NCBI RefSeq assembly: GCF_030295765.1
Contig: NZ_AP027292.1
Coordinates: forward strand, 1,798,001-1,862,000
DNA length: 64,000 bases
From: Neptuniibacter halophilus
GTDB taxonomy: Bacteria; Pseudomonadota; Gammaproteobacteria; Pseudomonadales; Balneatricaceae
Direction of reading: 5' to 3'
The notes beneath the pieces were generated by a model. That model was not told the DNA's origin. It worked only from the letters and a program-made list of their open reading frames with translations, and ran no database searches. A program made the position numbers and the translations under genes. Of this stretch, positions 9,225 through 17,253 are shown piece after piece (the stretch's first letter is position 1; every line of letters begins with the position of its first letter).

Positions 9225-9968
9225 TCAGCTCATATACTGGCCGCCGTTAACCGACAGGTTGGTACCGGTAATAAAGCCGGCATCGTCAGCGGTCAGGAAG
9301 GTCACCGCACGGGCGATCTCCTCTGGCTGGCCGAGGCGGCCCACCGGAATCCCCTCGATAATGCTGTTCAGCACATTTTCCGGTACCTGACGTACCATCG
9401 GCGTATCGATATACCCCGGTGATACCGCGTTCACTGTCACGCCTTTACGTGCGCCTTCCTGTGCAATCGCTTTAGTAAAGCCGTAGATTCCCGCTTTGGC
9501 TGCAGAGTAGTTAGCCTGTCCGAACTGGCCCTTCTCACCGTTCAGGGATGAGATATTCACAATCCGGCCAAAGCCGCGCTGGCACATCGCTTCAAACACC
9601 GGCTGGCACATGTTGTACATCGAATCCAGATTGGTACGCAGTACCTGATTCCACTGCTCTGGCTGCAGACGTTTCAGCGGCCCGTCGCGGGTGATCCCGG
9701 CGTTGTTGACCAGAATATCGATCGCACCGACCTCTTCCTCCACCTTGTGGATAAAACTGCAGCAGTGATCGTAATCGGTCACATCCAGCGGATAGACCGC
9801 AATGCTGTAACCCTGTTCCTGCAGGCTGGCCTGCCACTGGCGGGCGTCCTCATCCTGACCCGGCAGGTAGCTGCCGACCACCGTCCGGCCCTGATCGGCC
9901 AGTGCTTTACACATACTTTCACCCAGGCCACCCTGAGCACCGGTTACAACCGCAACACGTTGAGACAT
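9225..9968 (-). CDS. phbB: Acetoacetyl-CoA reductase (short-chain dehydrogenase)
   Basis: PhbB/PhaB reduces acetoacetyl-CoA to (R)-3-hydroxybutyryl-CoA with NADPH, the precursor of polyhydroxybutyrate. The 247-residue SDR has the cofactor motif VTGAQGGLGESM (residues 8-19), NNAG near 90, and the catalytic Ser/Tyr/Lys in NISSLNGEKGQFGQANYSAAKAG around 140-160. The fragments QFGQANYSAAKAGIYGFTKA and AVSPGYIDTPMV are typical of PhaB rather than FabG. The start is supported by AAGGAGAAATTG upstream. It lies 16 bases after mcd, so the two are co-transcribed. No polymerase gene (phaC) is in the window. FabG-like activity cannot be excluded. Confidence 0.88.
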   Translation of the reverse strand: MSQRVAVVTGAQGGLGESMCKALADQGRTVVGSYLPGQDEDARQWQASLQEQGYSIAVYPLDVTDYDHCCSFIHKVEEEVGAIDILVNNAGITRDGPLKRLQPEQWNQVLRTNLDSMYNMCQPVFEAMCQRGFGRIVNISSLNGEKGQFGQANYSAAKAGIYGFTKAIAQEGARKGVTVNAVSPGYIDTPMVRQVPENVLNSIIEGIPVGRLGQPEEIARAVTFLTADDAGFITGTNLSVNGGQYMS

Positions 9969-9984
9969 CAATTTCTCCTTATTT

Positions 9985-11361
9985 TTATTTGAGCAGGGCT
10001 TTAAACCGCGCGGACCGGGCGACTTCACCCTGAGCGCTGTAAGCCTGACTGCGATTTTCAATATGGGGCAGATCGTAGAGATAGTTCACCATCAGCCCGG
10101 CCGACTGCTGTAAGCCTTTTTCGGAGCTGTCTGCCAGCCAGTTAAGCTGGGCAATCTCGGCGCCGTTGCTGAGATGGAAGTGACTGACCGGATCGAGCGC
10201 GGTTCTGCCTTTGCGCTTCTCCCGGCTGAGATAATGGGCGGCCAGTTGCTGCAGGGGCTCCTGCAGCGCTTCAGCCGATTCGTGTTCCAGGTGCCAGCCT
10301 TCTGCGAGCGGATCATCACCCAGTGCCAGCCAGGCCTGACCGCCGGGCAGTTCTGCCAGCGCTTCAGCGCTCTGGCGGTGCAGCCAGTGACAGAAGCCGG
10401 GGATCGGTGACAGGGTGGAGAACTGTTTCAGATTCGGGAAATCGTGTTGCAGCTCAGCCACCACCCGTTTAATCAGAAAGTTACCAAAGCTGATGCCGGC
10501 CAGACCGCGCTGGGCGTTGGATATCGAGTAGAAGATCGCGCTGTCGGCTTCATTCAGGTCGACCAGCGGGGCGGACTCATCGAGCAACTGCTGGACGTTG
10601 TCTGCCAACCCTTTAACCAGTGCCACTTCGACAAAGATCAGGGGTTCATCCGGCATCTTCGGATGAAAGAACGCAAAGCAGCGGCGGTCGGAATCGAGCC
10701 GGTTTTTCAGGTCATCCCAGCTCTGAATCGCATGCACCGCCTCATAGGCGATCAGCTTCTCCAGCAGATGGGCACCGGAGTGCCAGTTAATCTGGGCCAT
10801 CTGCAACAGGCCGATATCAAACCAACTGGCCAGCAGGCGTTTCAGGTCCGCTTCCAGTGGCATCAGCTCCGGGTGCTCACGCCGCAGGCTGAGCAGTTCC
10901 GCACGCATATCCACCAGAAACTTAATCCCCTCCGGCAGCTCGGTGAACTGGGAAAGCAGAGTCTGGCGGGGTGGTTCAAGGGTATCGCGAAGCTGATTGC
11001 GCGCCTGTGCCTTCTCTTCGGCAGGGGATTCGCGCCAGTGTTCGATCGCCTGCTCCACGGCCTGGTCATCCACATCGTATTGCTGTGCCAGCAGCAACAG
11101 AAACTTCAGCCGGCCCTCAGCATTCAGCGCAAGGTAGTTTTCACCCAGCAGCGCGGCCCGGCGACGGGCGGCCACTTCACCTCCGGCGGCGGTCAGGCAA
11201 CTGTCCATCCACTGTTGTAACTGCTGCAGATCCTCCCCCTCCAGTGAGGGGGACAATGACAACATCTGGCTCTGCTGGCGATCCACAGAGAGTTCATGCC
11301 ACACCTTTTTGAGCTGGCTCAGGGTGCGATTCAGAAAACTGGTACTGATCTGACTGGGCAT
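9985..11361 (-). CDS. mcd: Malonyl-CoA decarboxylase
   Basis: MCD converts malonyl-CoA to acetyl-CoA and CO2. The 458-residue length and domain order fit the family: a helical N-terminal part, then the GNAT-like catalytic domain. Visible signatures are FFHPKMPDEPLIFVEVAL, FYSISNAQRGLAGISFGNFL with the candidate catalytic Ser S281, FSTLSPIPGFCHWL, and HFHLSNGAEIAQLNWLADSS with the candidate catalytic His H396. The gene precedes phbB by 16 bases, suggesting disposal of malonyl-CoA into acetyl-CoA and reduced C4 units. It is divergent from the MaoC/acyl-CoA ligase genes, with a terminator-like hairpin between them. Malonate-specific transport or ligase genes are not obvious nearby. Confidence 0.93.
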   Translation of the reverse strand: MPSQISTSFLNRTLSQLKKVWHELSVDRQQSQMLSLSPSLEGEDLQQLQQWMDSCLTAAGGEVAARRRAALLGENYLALNAEGRLKFLLLLAQQYDVDDQAVEQAIEHWRESPAEEKAQARNQLRDTLEPPRQTLLSQFTELPEGIKFLVDMRAELLSLRREHPELMPLEADLKRLLASWFDIGLLQMAQINWHSGAHLLEKLIAYEAVHAIQSWDDLKNRLDSDRRCFAFFHPKMPDEPLIFVEVALVKGLADNVQQLLDESAPLVDLNEADSAIFYSISNAQRGLAGISFGNFLIKRVVAELQHDFPNLKQFSTLSPIPGFCHWLHRQSAEALAELPGGQAWLALGDDPLAEGWHLEHESAEALQEPLQQLAAHYLSREKRKGRTALDPVSHFHLSNGAEIAQLNWLADSSEKGLQQSAGLMVNYLYDLPHIENRSQAYSAQGEVARSARFKALLK

Positions 11362-11446
11362 GACTTCACCTCATATTTCGGTTCGGTTGTGGCTAAAAGT
11401 ATGGGTCGTGCAGCTAAGGTTGAGGGAAAACTATCAGAGAAAAATT

Positions 11447-11476
11447 AAAAAACCAAGTATAAACCCTTGGTTTTTT
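11447..11476. promoter_or_regulatory. A/T-flanked hairpin in the mcd/MaoC divergent promoter region
   Basis: A perfect 11-bp inverted repeat AAAAAACCAAG (11447-11457) and CTTGGTTTTTT (11466-11476) has an 8-base loop. The T-run makes it terminator-like in both directions although both neighbours are transcribed away from it. It could sit in a 5' leader as an attenuator or act as an operator. Confidence 0.5.
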
Positions 11477-11565
11477 GTTTCGGAATCGATATGTTTGGAG
11501 CATCCAGACGCAGCAGAGGCTGCACAAGCGGAATAACAATAAGTAAAAATTTGGAGCGAAAAACA

Positions 11566-12000
11566 ATGATGCAGGAATTACACGGCTACTATCTGGAAGA
11601 TCTGGAAGTGGGCATGAGCGCCAGCTATGCAAAAACGATTACCGAAGCGGATGTGGTGCTGTTTGCCGGTATTACCGGTGATGATAACCCGGTGCATATC
11701 AATGCCGAGTATGCAGCGCAGACGATGTTTGAACAGCGGATTGTCCACGGCATGTTCAGTGCCGGACTGATCTCGGCGGTACTGGGCACCCGCCTGCCGG
11801 GCCCGGGCGCGATCTATATTGATCAGGAGCTGAAGTTTAAGGCTCCGGTGCATATTGGTGATACGGTAGTTGCGACTGCCACCGTGCTGGAGATCGATTC
11901 CCAGCGCCGCCGGGTGAAACTGGAAACCGTCTGCCGCGTGGGCGATAAGATTGTCGCCACCGGTACAGCAACGAATATGGTTGATCGCAAACCCGTCTGA
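11566..12000 (+). CDS. MaoC/PhaJ-type (R)-specific enoyl-CoA hydratase
   Basis: This 144-residue hot-dog-fold protein should hydrate trans-2-enoyl-CoA to (R)-3-hydroxyacyl-CoA. The catalytic hydratase-2 motif is visible as FAGITGDDNPVHINAEYA, with the Asp and His of the D-x(4)-H pattern near residues 38-43, followed by FEQRIVHGMFSAGLISAVLG. The length suits the short PhaJ/MaoC-like group. The first ATG of a tandem ATG pair was chosen because GGAG lies nine bases upstream; a longer frame has no ribosome site. It starts a three-gene run with the isochorismatase-like and acyl-CoA ligase genes. Linking beta-oxidation to PHB through phbB is a plausible role but is inference. Confidence 0.88.
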   Translation: MMQELHGYYLEDLEVGMSASYAKTITEADVVLFAGITGDDNPVHINAEYAAQTMFEQRIVHGMFSAGLISAVLGTRLPGPGAIYIDQELKFKAPVHIGDTVVATATVLEIDSQRRRVKLETVCRVGDKIVATGTATNMVDRKPV

Positions 12001-12017
12001 TCAGGAGAGAGAAAAGC

Positions 12018-12563
12018 ATGTTAATGAAAGCCGAACGGTCAGCCCTGTTGCTGATCGACGTACAGGAAAAACTGCTGCCGGGCGTTCATCAGAACGAGGC
12101 ACTGGTAGAGAGCTGCAAATGGTTACTGGGGGTTGCCCGACTGACAGAGATTCCGGTGCTGGCATCGGAACAGTACCCGCAGGGGGTGGGGCCGACGGTG
12201 GCAGCGCTGCGTGAGATGCTGCCGGCAGAGGATTTTATCGGTAAAACCCACTTCTCCTGCGCGGATGCTGAGGCGTGTCGTGAGCGTATTGAGCAACTGG
12301 ACCGCGAACAGATCGTGATCTGTGGCATGGAAGCCCATGTCTGTGTGCTGCAGACCGCGCTGCGTTTGCAGGAAGAGGGCAAGCAGGTATTTGTGGTACG
12401 GGATGCGATTTCGGCGCGAAACCCGGCGGATACGCAAGCGGCGATTGAACGGATGGCAGCCGAAGGTATACGCATGGTGACCCGGGAGATGGTTGGCTTT
12501 GAATGGCTCGGACGTTCCGATGTCGCAGAGTTTAAAACCTTCAGCATGGAGTATCTGCGCTAA
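12018..12563 (+). CDS. Isochorismatase-family cysteine hydrolase
   Basis: The 181-residue protein has the cysteine-hydrolase fold. The catalytic triad is visible: Asp in LLLIDVQEKLL (about residue 14), Lys in FIGKTHFSC (about 75) and Cys in VICGMEAHVCVLQTAL (about 108). The GMEAHVCVLQTA stretch resembles the YcaC-like hydrolases, whose substrates are mostly unknown, rather than true isochorismatases. The start has AGGAGAG upstream. It sits 17 bases after the MaoC gene and 35 before the acyl-CoA ligase, so it is probably co-transcribed with them. A role in acyl-CoA metabolism is suggested only by position. Confidence 0.85.
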   Translation: MLMKAERSALLLIDVQEKLLPGVHQNEALVESCKWLLGVARLTEIPVLASEQYPQGVGPTVAALREMLPAEDFIGKTHFSCADAEACRERIEQLDREQIVICGMEAHVCVLQTALRLQEEGKQVFVVRDAISARNPADTQAAIERMAAEGIRMVTREMVGFEWLGRSDVAEFKTFSMEYLR

Positions 12564-12598
12564 TTCGCAGTGGTTTAAACCAACAGATAGGTAGCAGT

Positions 12599-14233
12599 AT
12601 GGGCAATAAAAATAATAATCCGTACGACCTGGGGTTAGAGCAGAATCAGGCCAATTATGCGGCGCTGACCCCTTTGTCATTTATTGAACGCGCGGCTACG
12701 GTTTACCCTGACCGGACCGCAGTGATCTACGGCGATCTGCGGCGTAGCTGGCTGGAAACCTACCAGCGCTGCATCCGCCTTGCCTCGGCCCTGCGCAAGC
12801 GCGGTATTGGCCCGGGCGATACGGTGGCGGTCATGCTGCCGAACCTGCCGGAGATGCTGGAGCTGCATTTTGCCGTGCCGATGACCGGTGCGGTGCTGAA
12901 TACACAGAACACCCGGCTCGATTCGGAGACCATCGCCTTTATGCTCGATCATGGTGAAGCCCGGGTGCTGATCTCCGATCGCGAGTTTTCTGAGGTGATC
13001 GCCAGAGCAGTAAAGATGGCCACGGTCGATCCGCTGCTGGTGGATGTGGATGATCCGCAGTATGAAGGCGGTGAACTGATCGGCGAGCTCACTTATGAAC
13101 AGTTGCTGGCGGAAGGGGATCCGGAAGATCACTGGCAACCGCCGGAGGATGAGTGGCAGGCGATCACCCTGAATTACACTTCGGGCACCACCGGTAACCC
13201 TAAAGGCGTGGTCTATCACCATCGCGGTGCGCATCTGAATGCAACCAGCAATATCATCGGTCAAAATCTGCCGCCTCATGCGGTGTATCTCTGGACGCTG
13301 CCGATGTTCCATTGCAATGGCTGGTGTTACCCATGGTCGGTAACGGCGGTGGCGGGTACCCATGTTTGCCTGCGCCATCTGTTGCCGGAGACCGTATTTG
13401 AGCTGATTCAGGCCTGCGGCGTAACCCACTTCTGCGGTGCTCCGGTGGTACTGAATATGCTGCTGAATGCGCCGGAGGAAGCGAAACGGCGGGTCGATCA
13501 CCCGGTGACCGTCACCACCGGCGGCGCAGCACCTCCGGCGGCGATTATCGAAGGGATGGAACAGATCGGGATCAAAGTCGTGCATGCTTATGGTCTGACA
13601 GAGTCCTACGGGCCGAGCGTATTCTGTGCGCATCAGGTTGCCTGGGATGAGATGGCGCTGGAGCAGAAAGCGGCGATGATGGCGCGTCAGGGCGTTCGTG
13701 CTCCGGCTCTGGAACAACTGATGGTTGCTGATCCGGCGACGATGCAGCCGGTACCCCGCGATGGTCAGACCATGGGTGAGGTGATGATGCGCGGCAATAA
13801 CGTGATGAAGGGCTATCTGAAAAACCCCTCTGCCAGTGAGTCGGCGTTTTACGGTGGCTGGTTCCACACCGGCGATCTGGCGGTATGGCACCCGGATGGC
13901 TATATCGAGGTCAAAGACCGTTCCAAGGATGTGATTATCTCCGGCGGTGAAAATATCTCCACCATTGAGGTTGAAGATATGCTCTATCGGCATCCGGCGA
14001 TTCTGGAAGCGGCGGTGGTGGCGAAACCGGATCAGCACTGGGGTGAAGTCCCCTGTGCCTTTGTTACCCTGAAGCCGGAGAAAATAGCCACTGAGGCCGA
14101 GATCATCAGCTTTACCCGCGAGCATATGGCGCACTTCAAGTGCCCGAAACAGGTGGTGTTTGCACCGTTACCGAAGACCTCTACGGGTAAGGTACAGAAA
14201 TTCGCCCTGCGGGCGATGCTGAAAGATCTCTGA
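12599..14233 (+). CDS. Acyl-CoA synthetase (AMP-forming), AlkK/DmdB-like clade
   Basis: This 544-residue ANL-superfamily ligase activates a carboxylic acid with ATP and CoA. The P-loop-like signature is LNYTSGTTGNPKGVVYHH (about 194-211), the acyl/aromatic core is HAYGLTESYGPSV (about 331), followed by YGGWFHTGDLAVWHPDGYIEVKDRSKDVIISGGENIS and the C-terminal catalytic Lys in PKTSTGKVQKFALR, all given as conserved blocks. The opening about YDLGLEQNQANYAALTPLSF is typical of ligases related to medium-chain AlkK and the 3-methylmercaptopropionyl-CoA ligase DmdB. Substrate choice cannot be settled from sequence alone. The gene ends a co-directional run with the hydratase and is closed by a 12-bp hairpin. 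Confidence 0.87.
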   Translation: MGNKNNNPYDLGLEQNQANYAALTPLSFIERAATVYPDRTAVIYGDLRRSWLETYQRCIRLASALRKRGIGPGDTVAVMLPNLPEMLELHFAVPMTGAVLNTQNTRLDSETIAFMLDHGEARVLISDREFSEVIARAVKMATVDPLLVDVDDPQYEGGELIGELTYEQLLAEGDPEDHWQPPEDEWQAITLNYTSGTTGNPKGVVYHHRGAHLNATSNIIGQNLPPHAVYLWTLPMFHCNGWCYPWSVTAVAGTHVCLRHLLPETVFELIQACGVTHFCGAPVVLNMLLNAPEEAKRRVDHPVTVTTGGAAPPAAIIEGMEQIGIKVVHAYGLTESYGPSVFCAHQVAWDEMALEQKAAMMARQGVRAPALEQLMVADPATMQPVPRDGQTMGEVMMRGNNVMKGYLKNPSASESAFYGGWFHTGDLAVWHPDGYIEVKDRSKDVIISGGENISTIEVEDMLYRHPAILEAAVVAKPDQHWGEVPCAFVTLKPEKIATEAEIISFTREHMAHFKCPKQVVFAPLPKTSTGKVQKFALRAMLKDL

Positions 14234-14246
14234 TCGGACCCTGAAC

Positions 14247-14274
14247 AACGCAGCAGGCACTCGCCTGCTGCGTT
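14247..14274 (+). terminator. Strong hairpin after the acyl-CoA ligase gene
   Basis: A perfect 12-bp stem AACGCAGCAGGC/GCCTGCTGCGTT encloses an ACTC loop just after the stop codon. The following bases are not T-rich, so termination may be partial. Confidence 0.6.
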
Positions 14275-14340
14275 CACTCACCCAATGCTGCTACTATCCC
14301 TATGTTATTAAGTCACAATGCCAGGCACGAAAGCAGATTG

Positions 14341-15876
14341 ATGGATTCCAGCGAGCGCGACCCGAACGCCCCCCACCTCAGCGATGATCAGGAGCACAAC
14401 CGGCTGCTGGCCGAAATGGCAGAGCAGTCGACCGATATGATCTCCCGGCACACGCCGGGTGACTGGCGTTTTATCTATGCCTCGCCGGCGGTCGAGCATC
14501 TGCTGGGGTATCGGGTGGATGAGATTATCGGCATGTCTGCCTATGAGCTCTATCACCCGGATGATGTGGAAGATTTCAAACGCCGTGCCCCGAGTGTCAG
14601 TTATGAGCGCGGCACCTATACCCACAGCTACCGGTTCCGCTGTAAAGATGGCCATTACACCTGGCTGGAAAGTACCAGCCGTTCGATCCGCGATCCGCAA
14701 ACGGGCGAGCTGAAAGAGATTCTGGTGGTTTCCCGTGATGCCAGCCGCCGGATTAATGCAGAACAGACCAACCGGCGTCTGGCCCGGGTGGTCGAAAACA
14801 GCAGTGATCTGGTGGTGTTTTTTGACCTTCAGCAGCAGGTCACTGATCTGAATGAATCCGCCCGCCGCCTGTTGGGTCTGGATCCGGGAGCTACCCCGCT
14901 GAGCCTGTCGCAGCTTTTCAGTGTCAACAGTTATGCACAGCTACAGCAAGGGCTGCCGATGGCAGAGCGCTCTGATCAATGGCATGCCGAAGCGGAGATG
15001 CAGGCCAGCAGCGGACAACTGATACCGGTTTCACTGGAGCTGCTGACGCATCGTGATGCCACCGGTCAGGCTGCGTATTATTCGATACTGGCACGGGATC
15101 TCAGCGCCCGGCGCGCCATGGAAGCGGAACGCCAGCGCTATCAGGCTGAAGTCAGTCATGCCTCACGGTTGATGACTATGGGCGAGATGGCTTCGGGTCT
15201 GGCCCATGAGCTGAATCAGCCGCTGACTGCCATCGTGAATTATGTGCGCGGGCTGGAACGCCGCTCTGTTGGCAAGTCGGAGCTGCCGGTTACGTTGCTG
15301 GAAAAACCTTTGCATAAGATCGCCGATACCGCACTCAGGGCAGGGGAGATCATCCGCCGGATGATGGACTTTACCCGCAAATCCCTGCCACAGCGCGAAG
15401 CGGTGGCGCTGGCGCCGGTACTGGAGGATGTGCTGCAGTTCTGTGCTACCAGTGCGCACAGTGCCAATGTACGCTTAACCAGCCGGATTGCTGAGTCGGT
15501 ACCGGCTGTGCTGGCGGATCGGATTCAACTGGAGCAGATTCTGCTCAACCTGCTGCTGAATGCGATCGAGGCCAGTGCAAGCGGAGAAAACGAGGCCCCG
15601 GGGGAAGTCTGGATTGATGCCCTTGAGAGCACTCAGGGGCAGGTTATAATCCGGGTACATGATCGCGGATGCGGTTTGCCTGAAGGGGACAGTGAACAGC
15701 TTTTTCAGCAGTTTTATACCACCAAGCAACAGGGGCTGGGGATGGGGCTGGCGATCAGTCGCTCTCTGGTTGAAGCCCACGGCGGACAGCTTTGGGCGGA
15801 ACCCGCTGAGCAGGGTGGTGCTGTGTTCAGCTTCAGCCTGAGCCGCGCAGAATCAACGGATGCAGAGAACAGATAA
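14341..15876 (+). CDS. PAS-PAS sensor histidine kinase (FixL/TodS-like, soluble)
   Basis: This is a cytoplasmic kinase of about 511 residues with no membrane helix. PAS 1 (about 30-140) includes WRFIYASPAVEHLLGYRVDE and its PAC segment; PAS 2 follows (about 150-265). The HisKA motif GLAHELNQPLTAIVNYV has the phospho-acceptor H289; N, G1 and G2 boxes of the ATPase are NLLLNAIEASA, DRGCGLP and GLGMGLAISRSLVEAHGG. The HELNQPL form is typical of FixL-like kinases paired with FixJ-type regulators, and such a gene starts three bases after the stop. An ATG 13 codons upstream is an alternative start; neither has a strong ribosome site. Heme ligation by the PAS domain is not evident. Confidence 0.88.
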   Translation: MDSSERDPNAPHLSDDQEHNRLLAEMAEQSTDMISRHTPGDWRFIYASPAVEHLLGYRVDEIIGMSAYELYHPDDVEDFKRRAPSVSYERGTYTHSYRFRCKDGHYTWLESTSRSIRDPQTGELKEILVVSRDASRRINAEQTNRRLARVVENSSDLVVFFDLQQQVTDLNESARRLLGLDPGATPLSLSQLFSVNSYAQLQQGLPMAERSDQWHAEAEMQASSGQLIPVSLELLTHRDATGQAAYYSILARDLSARRAMEAERQRYQAEVSHASRLMTMGEMASGLAHELNQPLTAIVNYVRGLERRSVGKSELPVTLLEKPLHKIADTALRAGEIIRRMMDFTRKSLPQREAVALAPVLEDVLQFCATSAHSANVRLTSRIAESVPAVLADRIQLEQILLNLLLNAIEASASGENEAPGEVWIDALESTQGQVIIRVHDRGCGLPEGDSEQLFQQFYTTKQQGLGMGLAISRSLVEAHGGQLWAEPAEQGGAVFSFSLSRAESTDAENR

Positions 15877-15879
15877 AAA

Positions 15880-16497
15880 ATGACAGACCAGATCGTTTAC
15901 GTGGTGGATGATGATGAGGATGTACGGGATTCGCTGCAGTGGTTGCTGGAATCGGTCGATCTTCAGGTAGAAAGTTATGCCACGGCGCAGGCGTTTCTGG
16001 ATGCTTACCCGGCCGGTCAGAGTGGTTGTGTGCTGATGGATGTACGTATGCCCGGCCTGAGTGGCCTGAGTGCGCAGAAAAAACTGCCGGATTATGAAAT
16101 TGATATTCCGCTGATTATGATCTCGGCTCACGGCAATGTGGATATGGCTGTGACAGCGATGACGCAGGGCGCACGTACTTTTATTGAAAAGCCGTTTAAT
16201 GATCAGACACTGCTTGATCATGTTCAGCGGGCGCTGGATCAGGACCGCGCGCAGCGGGAGCAGCGTCAGCAAAGGCAGCAGATCCAGAGGCGGTTTGCGA
16301 CCTTAACCAAGCGGGAAAAGCAGGTTTTTGAGCGGGTAATTGAGGGGCTCTCCAATCAGGAGGTGGCGGATGCGCTGGCGATTAACCGCAAAACCGTTGA
16401 AGGGCACCGCGCCAATATGATGGCCAAGATGGAAGCCGGTTCACTGGCCGAGCTGATCCAGATGGCGGTTCAGCTCGGTGTACTGGGGCGCTGCTGA
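15880..16497 (+). CDS. FixJ/NarL-type response regulator
   Basis: The 205-residue regulator has an N-terminal receiver with the acidic pocket (VDDDED, residues 9-14), phospho-acceptor D54 in VLMDVRMPGLSG and the conserved Lys in TFIEKPFND (about 106). The C-terminal LuxR-type helix-turn-helix (about 138-200) reads LTKREKQVFERVIEGLSNQEVADALAINRKTVEGHRANMM in conserved blocks. It is translated with the upstream PAS kinase, only three bases apart, so the two form a pair. Its position behind the acyl-CoA genes hints that it may control them, but no binding site is known. It is convergent with the GST gene, eight bases away. Confidence 0.92.
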   Translation: MTDQIVYVVDDDEDVRDSLQWLLESVDLQVESYATAQAFLDAYPAGQSGCVLMDVRMPGLSGLSAQKKLPDYEIDIPLIMISAHGNVDMAVTAMTQGARTFIEKPFNDQTLLDHVQRALDQDRAQREQRQQRQQIQRRFATLTKREKQVFERVIEGLSNQEVADALAINRKTVEGHRANMMAKMEAGSLAELIQMAVQLGVLGRC

Positions 16498-16505
16498 CGT
16501 TGGCT

Positions 16506-17171
16506 TCAGGCCGGCTCCAGCCAGTAATTTGCTTGCGTATAGATGCGGTTTTCGGCGTCAGGTGCCGGCAGTGATGCCTGAAAAGCCGGTCGTTCTGCCA
16601 GTCGATGATAGTAAGCCTGAACGGCAGGAAAAGCTGACAGATCGGTAAACAGCCCGCCCGCATGCAGGCTGTATCCGATCCCCGTATCTACCGCACTGAA
16701 TCCGCTCTTCAGCATGTATTCCCGATCCTGCAGTATCGCTTCAAGCACCTCTATCGCTTTTTCCAGCCGGCGGGTTTCCAGTTTGCGTACCGTCGCTGAG
16801 CGCAGCGCCGGATCAAAAATTACAATCTGCTGCTGGGTCAGGCTGGCAACATGCACACAGATGGTTTCGGCATAGTGCAACCATTGCAGCCACTCCGCGC
16901 GCTCAGGGTCGCCGGGCAGGCGGATCAGGCGTGCCGCTTTGTCGTAGGTTTCACACAGATATTCACAGATGGCTCCGCTCTCAAACAGGGTGATCTCACC
17001 GTCTTCAAGGCAGGGCACCCGGCCCAGTGGATGGCGGTTCAGGTAGGATTCGCTGCGCAGGGCCTCACCGAAAGAGAGGGTGATGATCTCAGCGTCCAGT
17101 TGCAGTTCATTGATCAGCCAGAGCGAACGCATTGAGCGCGCTTCGTGGCAGTGGTAAAGCCTCAGTGCCAT
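16506..17171 (-). CDS. Glutathione S-transferase family protein
   Basis: The 221-residue protein has the thioredoxin-like N-terminal domain with LYHCHEARSMRSLWLINELQL, the cis-Pro loop GRVPCLEDGEITLFESGAICEYL (conserved Pro and the E-S glutathione contact near 65-70), and an all-helical C-terminal domain (about 90-215). Its substrate is not evident; the family conjugates or reduces electrophiles with glutathione. The start at 17171 follows CGGGAGAAAAGACC. Frame extension upstream lacks GST similarity. It stands alone on this strand, 82 bases downstream of the hybrid kinase gene and convergent with the FixJ-like regulator. Confidence 0.87.
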   Translation of the reverse strand: MALRLYHCHEARSMRSLWLINELQLDAEIITLSFGEALRSESYLNRHPLGRVPCLEDGEITLFESGAICEYLCETYDKAARLIRLPGDPERAEWLQWLHYAETICVHVASLTQQQIVIFDPALRSATVRKLETRRLEKAIEVLEAILQDREYMLKSGFSAVDTGIGYSLHAGGLFTDLSAFPAVQAYYHRLAERPAFQASLPAPDAENRIYTQANYWLEPA

Positions 17172-17253
17172 GGTCTTTTCTCCCGTATTTATCCCTGTGC
17201 ATACCTGAGAAAGATACTGGGATAAAACGAGAGATAAGTAAATACCCTTATTT

